This document shows positions 49,858-59,330 of a stretch of DNA of 64,000 nt, in pieces (within the stretch, counting starts at the first letter, position 1; each line of letters opens with the position of its first letter). The notes under the pieces were generated by a model. The model did not search any database, had not been told where the DNA came from, and saw only the letters and a program-made list of their open reading frames with translations. The translations under genes were made by a program, and so were the position numbers. Origin of the DNA: Novipirellula herctigrandis (lineage in GTDB: Bacteria; Planctomycetota; Planctomycetia; Pirellulales; Pirellulaceae); assembly GCA_007859835.1 (NCBI GenBank), contig SJPJ01000001.1:3398794-3462793 (forward strand). Reading direction: 5' to 3'.

Positions 49858-52545
49858 TTAACTACCTTTCGATCCAATTGCGGGAACAATTCGTTCTGGT
49901 GCCGTCTTGAGCATTTTGCCCATGCCCTTATTGTGCGAAGTGATGGCGATGATCAAATTCAGTTCGTCAATCATCATGATGAACTGACCACCGGCCCCGC
50001 GACCTGATTTCATGTCGTATGTCTTCCCATCGACGTCGACGTTGTTGCGCCACCAGAAAAATCCGTATGACGTGTCTTGTGGATTGGTGTGGATTTTGGA
50101 TGTCGCTTTTTGGACAAAGTCGGCCGGTATCAATTGCTCGCCATCCCACTGACCACCGCTTTGAACCAGCATCCCCCACTTGATCATGTCGCGCGACCGC
50201 ATGCTGCTGCCGGCGGCTGATTTCGGCAGTCCACTCACGTCATCCTGCCATCCAAATTTGGAAATTCCCAGCGACCCCAGCAATTCCTTGTTGATGAATT
50301 CCGTCGCGGTCCCGGGCACCACCGTTTCGATCACCTGCATCACGATCGACGGGTCCGATGACTGGTACTTGTATTGCTTGGACTCAGTCGTGATCGGCGC
50401 TGTGTTTTCAAGGTACGCCTGAATCTGACCTTGGCCCTTCAACGTGCTCCGTGACTTTCGCAGTTTCTCGACTGTCTCTTTGGCAACTCGAATCCCCGAG
50501 TGCATGTTCAGCGCGTCATTCAACGTGATCGTGTCACAGCCCGTGGCGAGTCTGCTTTGATCGATGTTCGTTAGGAAATCGAGCACAGGTCGATTCAAGT
50601 CGGACATTTTCAGATAGTCAAGTTGAATGGCGCGGCCCAGAGCCAATGCCGTGTAGGACTTGGTGATCGACATCTGGTAGTGAGGATAGTTGGCTCGCCC
50701 GCGCCGGTAGTACGACTCAAAAATCAGTCGACCATCATGGTGGATCAACAGGCTATCGACTTCACCATGTTGCCCTACCGCAATCTCTCGCGCCAAAGCC
50801 AAGATCATCTCCTTATTTCCACTGTCCAATCCAAGTTCACCCACTTCGATCCCGTCCGCCATGTCCTCAGGCGACGTGTCAAGAAACGGTCGCTTGAGAT
50901 CCGGAAGATGCTGCTCTTGGGCGAATGAAATGTCATCGGACGATAAGTCCGTGACTTCTGGCGCAAGTCCATTATCTTCCGTCAGTACACCACCATCAGC
51001 GTCCTCTGCTTTCATTGCTTTGGCTGGCGATGGTTTGCCCGAAGGCGTCTGTTGTTCGGCACGTTTTGCGAGTCGGCTTGCTTTCCGCGTGGTCCATTCG
51101 GCTTCGGTGAGTTCTCTCTTTGGCGCGTGCTGCGTGATTGGTTCTCGCGGCGGCTTGAAGTCATCCGTTATGAAGCTCGATGCAGGCAGGCCCGCTGAGT
51201 TGACAAGGCTGATGGCGGGATCAGGCTCTGGCTTACGAAAAAGATATCGCACGTATTTCGGCGTATTGATCTGCGGACTGGTCACATGAACCTGGTCACC
51301 AACAATCATTGCGTTAGCCGGAACGTACTTGCCGTCTTTGCCGGCGATTTCAAAGAAGTCGAGGTTTGAGTCGTCGCCGATGGGGTTGCTGAGCCCGTCT
51401 GCGACATGGTCGAAGGAAAGTTGCGCCGTGTTACCGCGAAATTCAACGTTCTGCAGCAATGGCCCCGAATAGGGCAGCTCCGATCTGCCGTAGTCTTTCG
51501 CCAGTGCCCAGAGAGCCAGCCGCTGTCCCGCATACTGTTTGTCATGCGGATGCAGGCTGGGGCCGTGGTCGTAGAAGACCGCCATCCCGGTGTTTTGAGT
51601 GGTCGCAAGCGCGCGTCGCATGGCGTCTCGCAGCCAAGGCCACTCGCCCGTTGCGTCTTGAGTTGGAACCTGAACGTAATAGAAGGGAAACTTTCGTTCT
51701 GGCAATCCCGCGCGACGCGCAAATAGTTGTCGCCAATTTTCGATCATGAAGGGCAGGAGTTGTCGGTACTCAAAGCCCGTTTGTGCTTTGGCATTTCGCT
51801 CGCCTTGGTACCAGATCGCGCCTCGAAAGCAGACCGGTACGATCGGATCAATCTTGTCGGCGTACTGAACGCCTGGGTTACGGTTGTCCTGGACGTCATT
51901 CCAGCCTTCGGGGATGCCAAGCCGTTTTCGGATGACTTCCGAGTCGTCTTTCGGAATCCAAGCCTGGATCGGTGTCCCGGAGTTGTAACGCAGGATCAAA
52001 CCGACCGGGACATCCAGTTCACGGTACAGCCTTTCGCCAAAGTAGAATCCAACGCGCGAGACTGTCCGTTGTGTCCTTTCGTCGATTCCTGTCCAACCGT
52101 GCCGAGTCGAGACTCGCATTCGGGTCAAGCCTTTCTCGAAATACTCCGGTTCGATGTGTCGGTTCTTACTGGAGTTAAACGAATCAGCCATGTTCGACTG
52201 CCCGCTGCACAGCCAAACTTCGCCAACCAGTACACCAGAAAGTTCCAGCCTATTCTTTCCTTCCACAAGCAACGGCCGTTCCTGGCTGGATGTGGCGAGC
52301 GGATCTAGCAAGACCATCCACTTACCATCCGAGTCTGCCTTCGTGTGTTTGGACTGGCCTGCAAACTTCACAGCGACTTTTTCTGTCGGATCAGCCATTC
52401 CCCAAATCGGCACGGGCAATTCACGTTGCAGCACCATGTTGCTGGAGAAGATCTTTGGAAGTGTCACGTCTGCATGTGCCAGCGACGGCGTCAATGCAAG
52501 GAGCAGGACAAATAGAACACTGGCGAGTCGGGTTGTTCGATTCAT
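49858..52545 (-). CDS. Sialate O-acetylesterase (SASA) - serine beta-lactamase-like fusion
   Basis: 895 aa from the ATG at 52545, which gives a signal peptide at once (residues 1-25, ending AHA); an ATG 14 codons upstream is the alternative. The N-terminal half (about 28-470) is a SASA-type carbohydrate esterase with GEVWLCSGQSNM (Ser117) and GAIWYQGERNA. A ~110-residue charged linker follows (rich in Lys, Ala, Glu and Pro). The C-terminal half (about 570-885) is a penicillin-binding-protein/beta-lactamase-fold hydrolase with MSITKSY (Ser626, Lys629), YQSSDP as the YxN-like motif and MKSGRGAGGQ as the KTG-like site. Such C-terminal domains are often esterases. The two active sites suggest stepwise deacylation. 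Confidence 0.85.
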   Translation of the reverse strand: MNRTTRLASVLFVLLLALTPSLAHADVTLPKIFSSNMVLQRELPVPIWGMADPTEKVAVKFAGQSKHTKADSDGKWMVLLDPLATSSQERPLLVEGKNRLELSGVLVGEVWLCSGQSNMADSFNSSKNRHIEPEYFEKGLTRMRVSTRHGWTGIDERTQRTVSRVGFYFGERLYRELDVPVGLILRYNSGTPIQAWIPKDDSEVIRKRLGIPEGWNDVQDNRNPGVQYADKIDPIVPVCFRGAIWYQGERNAKAQTGFEYRQLLPFMIENWRQLFARRAGLPERKFPFYYVQVPTQDATGEWPWLRDAMRRALATTQNTGMAVFYDHGPSLHPHDKQYAGQRLALWALAKDYGRSELPYSGPLLQNVEFRGNTAQLSFDHVADGLSNPIGDDSNLDFFEIAGKDGKYVPANAMIVGDQVHVTSPQINTPKYVRYLFRKPEPDPAISLVNSAGLPASSFITDDFKPPREPITQHAPKRELTEAEWTTRKASRLAKRAEQQTPSGKPSPAKAMKAEDADGGVLTEDNGLAPEVTDLSSDDISFAQEQHLPDLKRPFLDTSPEDMADGIEVGELGLDSGNKEMILALAREIAVGQHGEVDSLLIHHDGRLIFESYYRRGRANYPHYQMSITKSYTALALGRAIQLDYLKMSDLNRPVLDFLTNIDQSRLATGCDTITLNDALNMHSGIRVAKETVEKLRKSRSTLKGQGQIQAYLENTAPITTESKQYKYQSSDPSIVMQVIETVVPGTATEFINKELLGSLGISKFGWQDDVSGLPKSAAGSSMRSRDMIKWGMLVQSGGQWDGEQLIPADFVQKATSKIHTNPQDTSYGFFWWRNNVDVDGKTYDMKSGRGAGGQFIMMIDELNLIIAITSHNKGMGKMLKTAPERIVPAIGSKGS

Positions 52546-52618
52546 TCTGGATCGTTGGAGAGGATTGTGTTGAAGCTTTGCGCTCATTGTAGATGCCCCG
52601 CAACGTCGCGTTGTCCAG

Positions 52619-53638
52619 CTAGTTCTTGTCCTTGAGCATTGCGATCAAGTAATCCGTGGTCGTCGTATGCTTCACATCCGGAGCGCCGGGATAGACCAGT
52701 TCGCAGGTGACGCCGATCGCCTTGCAATGTTCCTGCAGTTTGACGCCGAAGTTGGAGGTGTGAGTCGGGTCTTTTTGTGGCTCGCCGATCGCGGGCGGCG
52801 TTTTGTAGAGCAGGTACACCGGTGGATCGTCGGCGCTGACCAATGCGTAAGGTGAATATTCGGCGATCCAAGGCAGGATCTTTTCGCGTCCGTCGAGGAA
52901 CGCCGTGAAATTCGGCAGGCCAAACGCGTGGCCACCGTATTTGCTGTTGGGCGTCCACTGCTTCATCTGCTTGGGATCGAGCGTGGTCTGCGCGCCAATG
53001 ACGGCCGCGCACCACAGACGAGTTGACTCCCGCGCGACCGGGTCCGTGCTCTTGGGATCGGCAAGGTCGTCGTGGAAAGCGATCCACAAGCTGGAACAGG
53101 CTCCGGCGGAGCCACCCGCCGCGCCGATGCGATTCTTATCGATGTTCCACGCCGTGGCTTTGCTGCGAACAAACTGGAGCGCGCGGGCCGCGTCATGCAG
53201 CGGCGCCTTGACGGGCGGTTCGATTCCTTGCTCCGCCGCTTGCCGCACGTAGCGATAGTTCAGCGACGTGACGGAGATGCCGGCATTCAACAACTGCGCG
53301 ACATCGGCGAAACGGTTGGCACGCTCCTTGGTACCGCCCTGCCACCCGCCACCATGAATGATGAACACTAGAGGTGTGGGCTTGTCCGAATCAGCCTTCC
53401 AGAAATCAAGCACGTGACGCTGGTGATCACCGTATCGGACCAGCGACTGCGTCGGCTTGGGGACCGACGCGTCATAGACGTCGGGCTTCTTGGTTGATTT
53501 AGTCGAGGTTTGTTTCGCGGACGGTTTCACTGGCGTCGCTACGTTTGGTTTGTCCTGACAGAACGCGGGCGAAGCGGCAAACGCGGGCGAAGCGATAGCC
53601 AAGACAGCGGCCAGACAGCAAGTAATGTGGCTTCTCAT
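52619..53638 (-). CDS. Secreted alpha/beta hydrolase (BD-FAE/lipase-like)
   Basis: 339 aa from the ATG at 53638, chosen for the signal peptide (residues 1-22, then SPAFCQ). A Lys/Thr/Ser-rich linker leads to the hydrolase domain with LVFIIHGGGWQGG, LNYRYV, nucleophile Ser in AAGGSAGA (about residue 175), SADDPPVYLLY and a late HTTTTDY where the catalytic His would be. It is a paralogue of the EF-hand hydrolase at 48589-49776, sharing YGDHQRHVLDFWKAD-like and RALQFVRSKA-like segments. It probably removes acyl groups from polysaccharide. It lies 73 bp before the SASA fusion and is likely co-transcribed with it. Confidence 0.87.
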   Translation of the reverse strand: MRSHITCCLAAVLAIASPAFAASPAFCQDKPNVATPVKPSAKQTSTKSTKKPDVYDASVPKPTQSLVRYGDHQRHVLDFWKADSDKPTPLVFIIHGGGWQGGTKERANRFADVAQLLNAGISVTSLNYRYVRQAAEQGIEPPVKAPLHDAARALQFVRSKATAWNIDKNRIGAAGGSAGACSSLWIAFHDDLADPKSTDPVARESTRLWCAAVIGAQTTLDPKQMKQWTPNSKYGGHAFGLPNFTAFLDGREKILPWIAEYSPYALVSADDPPVYLLYKTPPAIGEPQKDPTHTSNFGVKLQEHCKAIGVTCELVYPGAPDVKHTTTTDYLIAMLKDKN

Positions 53639-53737
53639 GTATATGATCCTAAAAGTTTCTGCGTCAATTGTGTTGCAACCGCACATCCTATTCGACGGAG
53701 CGGTCTCAAGTTCTTGCGAATTCTCCGAGTCGAGTAT

Positions 53738-54937
53738 TCACCTGCCGTCATTCCAAATGATGTGCGTGCCGCTTTTTCCTGGGACAACGATGTCCTTCCA
53801 ACCATTGCCGTCGAGGTCGTGGACGCGAATCTGCAATCCGATTCCAGGTCCTTCACCTGCGGGGGCTGTTGAGATCAAGTGCTTTGCCCAGGTTCCTGTT
53901 TTCGGAGCCCAGTCATAATACTGCACGGTGATGTCGTCATGTGCGCCTGAATCGCGGCCTGAGTGGCCGTGGAAGCGTTTGCCTGTGATCAGTTCAGGTT
54001 CGCCGTCGTTATCAACGTCGTCCCAGGCAAGGGCGTGGCCCTGTGAAAACTTCTTATCAATCAGGTGCTGACGCCAAGCGGTTAAACCGTCGGGGCGCGA
54101 CTCCAGTTGCTCGTGCCAGTAGAGACCGTAGCTGTGACCGTCCGCCCAAATGAGATCGTTTCTGCCGTCGCCATTCAGGTCCTGAATAAGCAGTGGGCAG
54201 CTTGCATGTGGCAAATCGAAATCGTGATGATAGGTCCAAGGGCCTGAGAAAGCGCCCGCTGCGGGTTGCTCATACCAACCAGCTTGGAAAACGATGTCCT
54301 GTTTTCCGTCGCCGCTGATGTCGCCGAACCCCATGCCATGTCCATTGCCGCTTTCGCAAACAACATGTCGCTCGACGGTGACACTGCCGTCGTCGCCTTT
54401 GATCAGTCGAAAGATCTGCGTGGGATTTTTCACGTTCCATGAGTTCTCGATGAATTCAGGTGTGCCATCTCCGTCGATGTCATGCAGAAACGTGGCTTCG
54501 TTGTGCGCGGTCCCCGTATCGACGATTCGGTGGACGGGCCATGCTTCCACGTCGTAGTTCCCTACGCCGGGGTTCTCGTACCAATTCACAAGGGTTTCTT
54601 TGAAGGTTCCGGCAAGCACGTCAAGATCACCGTCACCGTCCATGTCGTAAAGGTGCTCGGAGTTGTTTGACAAGTAGTCGTCGCCGAAAGCTGTGAGTGC
54701 ACGGACCGGCCGTTGTTTGAAGTCGGGAGCCTGATACCAGAATTCGCCGGCGGTGATATCAGGTTTGCCATCGCCATCAATGTCACCAACGGCGATGCCT
54801 TCGTTGTTGTCCTTGTGAAGCAATTGCACGCGCCACGTTTGCTTCGGCGCGTTCTTGTTGTTGCGTTTTTCCTGAGCAAACGCGCCAACCGCGAACGTTG
54901 AAATGAGAACAGCAGGCAGGAGGTAATTGAGTTTCAT
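53738..54937 (-). CDS. Secreted FG-GAP/VCBS-repeat beta-propeller protein
   Basis: 399 aa from the ATG at 54937 with signal peptide 1-21 (ending GAFAQ). At least six repeats carry calcium-binding DxDGDGxxD loops: VGDIDGDGKPDI, YDMDGDGDLDVL, HDIDGDGTPEFI, GDISGDGKQDIV, QDLNGDGRNDLI, DDVDNDGEPELI and HDLDGNGWKDIV. These form a beta propeller, found in extracellular binding proteins and lyase-associated modules. No catalytic motif is visible. It may bind polysaccharide or scaffold the secreted enzymes. It lies between a sulfatase gene and an esterase gene on the same strand. Confidence 0.88.
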   Translation of the reverse strand: MKLNYLLPAVLISTFAVGAFAQEKRNNKNAPKQTWRVQLLHKDNNEGIAVGDIDGDGKPDITAGEFWYQAPDFKQRPVRALTAFGDDYLSNNSEHLYDMDGDGDLDVLAGTFKETLVNWYENPGVGNYDVEAWPVHRIVDTGTAHNEATFLHDIDGDGTPEFIENSWNVKNPTQIFRLIKGDDGSVTVERHVVCESGNGHGMGFGDISGDGKQDIVFQAGWYEQPAAGAFSGPWTYHHDFDLPHASCPLLIQDLNGDGRNDLIWADGHSYGLYWHEQLESRPDGLTAWRQHLIDKKFSQGHALAWDDVDNDGEPELITGKRFHGHSGRDSGAHDDITVQYYDWAPKTGTWAKHLISTAPAGEGPGIGLQIRVHDLDGNGWKDIVVPGKSGTHIIWNDGR

Positions 54938-55122
54938 CGCTGTAATGTTCGGATTTGGTTGGATTGTTGATATCCTAGCGACGTTCGCCAGGGCGTGGAA
55001 TTTAGTAGTGCCAAGTCCTCCCGGCCGCATCATGTCCTCTGGCCGTTGGGAACTGGCACTGTTTGTCTATCCTTGTCTGTCACGAGTTGAGGATCAACCC
55101 GGAATTCAAGCATTGATGACAT

Positions 55123-56607
55123 TCACGGCTGAGGTCGCCGAAAGTATGGCTTTGAGGCCGCTTTTTCGAAGCGATCGCCGAAGGCCTTGATGTCCAGTTC
55201 TTCCTGAGTACTCCGTGAGTACCACAGATGCGCCTTTGCCGCATTCGCCTTCGGATTCGGTATTGGCATCTTCGCTCCGACCTGTGTCCGCCATTGTTTG
55301 AGCTCTGCCGCCATGCTTGCGGTGCGTTCCGGGTGCGATGCCGCCAGATTCGTTGACTCGCCGATATCCGCGTTCAGATCATAAAGCTCCAAGCGTCCGT
55401 CCTCCAACCATTCGATGAGCTTAAAATTCCCTTGGCGCATCGCGCTGGCCGGCCGCGAATGATGATAGTGCGGATAGTGAAAGTAGATGGCGTCGCGTGC
55501 CAGGTTGGCGGTCGGGTTCTCAAGCAGCGGCATCAAGTTGACGCCGTCTATCGTCTGCGTCGGTTGCTTGGCCTGCCCCATGGCACAGAAGGTTGGCAGC
55601 AGGTCCCACGTTGCGGTTGGGACTGTGCTCGTCTTGCCCTTTGGTACGACGCCGGGCCATTTGACAATCAAAGGCACCCGGATGCCGCCTTCGTAAATGG
55701 TGCCTTTTTCGCTGCGCAGCGGCGCGTTGGTTGAAACGATCTGGCCGCCGCCCGTATAGACCTCTACCAGTCCGCCGTTATCGGAGGCCAGCACCACGGC
55801 GGTGTTGTCGCTGAGTTTGAGCTCGTCAAGTTTGTTGAGCAGCTTGCCGATCGCGGTATCCAGGTCTTCGATCATGGCGGCGTAGACGGGATGGTTAACG
55901 CCGGATTCGGGCTTCTCCTTTTTGACGTACTTGGCGATCGTCTCCTCCCGCGCCTGAATCGGGATATGCACCGCACGATGCGACAGGTGCAAGAAGAACG
56001 GCTTGTCTTTGCCCGCGTAGTTTTCGAGAAAGTAGACAGCCTGATCAGTAAACAGATCGATACTCTTCGGTCCAGCTGGGCGTTTTCCGCGCCGCTTGAT
56101 AAAACCGATCTCTTTCAAAGTCTGCTCGGTATGCTGATAGCCGTGTGTATCCGGTGCAAACTCCGCCCCACGACCCAAATGCCATTTGCCGAAATAGCCA
56201 GTGACGTAGCCTGCCGCCCTGAGCGCCTCGCCCGGTGTCGTCAGATCATGGCGGAGCTGTTGCGGCATCGGCGGTACGATCTGTTTCTCAAACGGCCGCC
56301 AATGGCCGGGCAGAAAGTCGGTAATGCCGGTACGCGCCGAATTCTGACCGCTCTCAATGGTACTGCGTGACGACGAGCAAACGGGCGTGGCATAGAAGTC
56401 GGTAAAACGTACGCCCTCAGCCGCCAGTGAATCGATCACCGGTGTTTCGTGAAACGGGTGCCCGTAGCAGGCCAGGTCTGGCCAGCCCATGTCGTCGATC
56501 AGGATGAACAGAATATTCGGCTTGCCGGGATGATCGGCTGCATTGGCGGTAAATCCGCTGAGCAAAGCAAACGCCGCGCACAGGAGGGTGGTTCTACAGT
56601 TCTTCAT
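55123..56607 (-). CDS. Sulfatase (S1 family) with non-canonical CSSSR active-site motif
   Basis: 494 aa from the ATG at 56607, chosen for the signal peptide (residues 1-23, ending ANAAD); the upstream extension is acidic and overlaps the preceding gene. FILIDDMGWPD (about 35-45), the active-site Cys77 in CSSSR, GKWHLGRG, HRAVHIP, ASDNGG and EGGIRVP are present, so the fold is a complete S1 sulfatase. The formylglycine motif has Ser where Pro or Ala is standard (CxP/AxR), which may affect recognition by the maturation enzyme. It starts 14 bp after the 888-aa sulfatase stop, indicating one operon. Confidence 0.9.
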   Translation of the reverse strand: MKNCRTTLLCAAFALLSGFTANAADHPGKPNILFILIDDMGWPDLACYGHPFHETPVIDSLAAEGVRFTDFYATPVCSSSRSTIESGQNSARTGITDFLPGHWRPFEKQIVPPMPQQLRHDLTTPGEALRAAGYVTGYFGKWHLGRGAEFAPDTHGYQHTEQTLKEIGFIKRRGKRPAGPKSIDLFTDQAVYFLENYAGKDKPFFLHLSHRAVHIPIQAREETIAKYVKKEKPESGVNHPVYAAMIEDLDTAIGKLLNKLDELKLSDNTAVVLASDNGGLVEVYTGGGQIVSTNAPLRSEKGTIYEGGIRVPLIVKWPGVVPKGKTSTVPTATWDLLPTFCAMGQAKQPTQTIDGVNLMPLLENPTANLARDAIYFHYPHYHHSRPASAMRQGNFKLIEWLEDGRLELYDLNADIGESTNLAASHPERTASMAAELKQWRTQVGAKMPIPNPKANAAKAHLWYSRSTQEELDIKAFGDRFEKAASKPYFRRPQP

Positions 56608-56621
56608 GTGTTTGAATTCTC

Positions 56622-59288
56622 TTATGGGTTCGTCTTGTTCATTTTCTTCTTCGGGGCAGCAGGAGTAAAGGGAGCCGCTGTCTTGCTCATTTCCACTTCC
56701 CATTGGTCGAGCAGATCGCCAAGTGCTTTCAACTTCTCAGGGACGGATGCGGAGAGATCCCTCTCTTCGGCGATGTCGCCCGAGAGATTGCAAAGTTCAG
56801 CCATGAATTTCATATTGTCGCGTGTGCTGTATGTCCGCAGGTATTTCCAATCTCCGCGACGAACCGCTGATTGCCGGATGACGTTCTGGTTCTGACGCAC
56901 GCTGACCGTGCGGCGACGAAAGAACAGTGGCCGGTCCGCTTCGAGTTCTGTTTTGCCGTTGAGAGCGGGCAGCAGGTCTACCCCGTCAAACGGTGTGTCC
57001 GGACGTGGCTCGGCGCCGCTGAGTGGCAGGTTGCGCGATGTGCCCTGCGCGCCGCCGTTGTCGCTGGTCACGAAGACGAGCGTATGCTCTGCGATCTTCT
57101 GATCGTCGAGCGTCTTGATGTCTGGACAGACATAGCATCCGACGTCACCGTAACCAAGGTCATTGGCGAGAATGATGTTGGGGGAATGTGGGATAGGCTT
57201 CCAGACTGTCTTTTCTTTCTTGTTCTCGACAGGCTGGAAGCCTATCCCACTTTGGAACTGAACTTTCTCCGCAGCATCGAAATCCCATCGCTTTCGGTCT
57301 TCGTCGTTTCCATCTTTCGGTCCGATTTCAATCCAGTCGATCTCCGTTGGCCGCTTGGAGTCCGACAGAAAAAATCGTACATGTACGAGGCGGCCTTTGA
57401 CATCGAGTGGCACGGTCAACTCCTGCCAGTCTCCGCCAGCGACTTGGAATGATTTGCTCTGGCTGTCCTTTGGAAAGAGCTGCTGGCCTTCGGTGCGCCA
57501 CTGCAGCCGGGCCGCTGCGTCCACGCGTGTTCGGACTCGAAGCTTGAATTCCACCGGGCCGCTGGCTCGCACGCTAGCGTTGGCAATAAAGGCCTGCCGC
57601 CCGCTCGGTGTCAGTCGCAATGAATCGCCCTCGACCGTTACGTCGGCGCCTTTGGCGATCCATCCCAGCATGGATTCTTTTTTGACAGTCGCCGCAGGTT
57701 TGCCAGCGCCGGGTTTCGCTTGCAGCTTGTTCGATGGAGGCATCTTCAAACCGCCCGCCTGCACGCCGATCAAGGACGGATCGAACTTGGCGGGGTCGAA
57801 GTTCGGATTGGGTACAGGGACGACGACTTTCGCCTCGGCAATGTAATCCTCAATCAACTGGTCGAGTGCTTTGACCTTCTCCGGGTGAACCGCCGCGAGG
57901 TTGTTGTTTTCGCCGATGTCTTCCCGAAGATTGTACAGCCGATAATCATGATTCCCGTCTTCGCCGTAGTGGAAGGTGCGGATCAGTTTCCAGTCACCGT
58001 GATGCACGGACATCGACGGCGGAAGCCACTGCGGCGTGTTTCCATGACTTGGTACAAGTGTGAACATCGGCCCGCGATCCATCTCTTCACCGCGAAGAGC
58101 CTTTGCAAAGTCAACGCCATCGATTGGATGGTCCTTCGGTCGGTCCACGTTCAACATGCGAAGAATCGTCGGGTACAGATCGTTCGATTGAATGCGAGCG
58201 TTACTGCGCGAGTCGGGTTTGGTGACACCGGGCCAGACGACCACGGCTGGAACGCGAACGCCACCTTCATGGATGCCTCCCTTGCCGCCGCGCAACGGGT
58301 GGTTGCTGGTGATGGCCGTGATGTATTTTTCGCCCGCAGCATCGGTCTCCTCGAGGCCGCAGTGAATGTTTCCGCCGTTATCCGAATAGAAGACGATGAC
58401 GGTTTCGTCCGCAATTCCTTCGGCGTCGAGTGCATCGAGCAGACTTCCGACCGCATCATCCAAAGAATGCACCATCGCGGCATAGGTCGGCGACTGCTGA
58501 GCTGTGTAGTCTTTTTTGGGACCGCGCCGGATCTTCCTGCGATAGCGTTCGATCAACTCAGGCTTCGCTCCGAACGGAGCATGCACGGAAAATTGCCAGT
58601 AGTTCAGGAAGAACGGCTTGGTGCGATCGCGTTTTTTCAACCACGCCACGGCCTCCTCCGCCATGCGATCTTCGATATGTTCCCCCGGCTCGCCCTCATT
58701 GAAATCCGGATTCTCATAGCCCCAAGGCGCAAGGTAACTGGTTTTCGGTCCGGGGCCGTGCCAGTGAGGGATGTCCACATCGAAACCGAGTTCCAGCGGA
58801 GAATGTGGTTCAGGTCCCAGATGCCACTTGCCGAAATGCGCGGTCGAGTAACCGGCATCCTTCAGAACCTTCCCCAGAGTCGGCACAGACGGATCAAGCC
58901 GCGTCGACGACTTGACGTTGGTGCATTTCTGATGTGGCGGTCCGTTCGTATTCGCAAACGCCTCAGAGCGAACCTCCGGTAAGTGCGCGGCGGGCGCGGT
59001 CATCCCATGCCGGGCGGGATTCTGGCCAGACATGATGCTGGCTCGCGTCGGCGAACAGATTGGACTGGCGTACGCGCTGGTAAACGTCATGCCACGCGCG
59101 GCGAGCCGTTGAATGTTCGGCGTCTCATAGAGAGACGTCGTTCCGTACAACGTGGTGTCCGCCCATCCAAGATCATCCGCCAAAATAAGGACGACGTTCC
59201 TGGGTCGTTCGGCGGCGGTCGCGGCTGTTGTGGACACGACGGCCACTAGAACGAGGAAACACTGATAAATGAATTTGGTGTGAGTCAT
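56622..59288 (-). CDS. Sulfatase with jelly-roll domain and degenerate second sulfatase
   Basis: 888 aa. Signal peptide 1-26; S1 sulfatase (about 30-515) with LILADDLGWAD, Cys78 in CSPTR, GKWHLG and YSDNGGN. A beta-sandwich region (about 555-675; VEFKLRVRTR, WQELTVPLDVKGR) is followed by residues about 680-700 (IGFQPVENKKEKTVWKPIPH) encoded by a palindromic repeat. Then comes a ~185-residue stretch that starts like a new sulfatase (NIILANDLGYGDVGCY) but jumps to late sulfatase motifs (LVFVTSDNGG, GVDLLPALNGK, RRGDWKYLRTY). The part with the CxPxR site is missing, so the second unit must be inactive as a sulfatase. The C-terminus is Lys-rich (PKKKMNKTNP). It looks like two genes merged through a repeat and a deletion. 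Confidence 0.88.
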   Translation of the reverse strand: MTHTKFIYQCFLVLVAVVSTTAATAAERPRNVVLILADDLGWADTTLYGTTSLYETPNIQRLAARGMTFTSAYASPICSPTRASIMSGQNPARHGMTAPAAHLPEVRSEAFANTNGPPHQKCTNVKSSTRLDPSVPTLGKVLKDAGYSTAHFGKWHLGPEPHSPLELGFDVDIPHWHGPGPKTSYLAPWGYENPDFNEGEPGEHIEDRMAEEAVAWLKKRDRTKPFFLNYWQFSVHAPFGAKPELIERYRRKIRRGPKKDYTAQQSPTYAAMVHSLDDAVGSLLDALDAEGIADETVIVFYSDNGGNIHCGLEETDAAGEKYITAITSNHPLRGGKGGIHEGGVRVPAVVVWPGVTKPDSRSNARIQSNDLYPTILRMLNVDRPKDHPIDGVDFAKALRGEEMDRGPMFTLVPSHGNTPQWLPPSMSVHHGDWKLIRTFHYGEDGNHDYRLYNLREDIGENNNLAAVHPEKVKALDQLIEDYIAEAKVVVPVPNPNFDPAKFDPSLIGVQAGGLKMPPSNKLQAKPGAGKPAATVKKESMLGWIAKGADVTVEGDSLRLTPSGRQAFIANASVRASGPVEFKLRVRTRVDAAARLQWRTEGQQLFPKDSQSKSFQVAGGDWQELTVPLDVKGRLVHVRFFLSDSKRPTEIDWIEIGPKDGNDEDRKRWDFDAAEKVQFQSGIGFQPVENKKEKTVWKPIPHSPNIILANDLGYGDVGCYVCPDIKTLDDQKIAEHTLVFVTSDNGGAQGTSRNLPLSGAEPRPDTPFDGVDLLPALNGKTELEADRPLFFRRRTVSVRQNQNVIRQSAVRRGDWKYLRTYSTRDNMKFMAELCNLSGDIAEERDLSASVPEKLKALGDLLDQWEVEMSKTAAPFTPAAPKKKMNKTNP
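57188..57250. repeat. Palindromic repeat inside the 888-aa sulfatase gene
   Basis: Arms 57188-57210 and 57228-57250 are inverted with 22 of 23 matches; the first 17 bp (GTGGGATAGGCTTCCAG) are perfect. A half-copy is at 49831-49850. The repeat is translated in frame. Confidence 0.85.
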
Positions 59289-59330
59289 CGATGAAAGTGT
59301 TTGGAGTGTTGGTGAGCGGCAATGTCGCCC

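Noticed and set aside
57720-58982. 420-codon open frame on the plus strand opposite the 888-aa sulfatase
   Set aside because: The minus strand carries the full sulfatase motif set; the plus frame has no signal, domain or ribosome-binding site.
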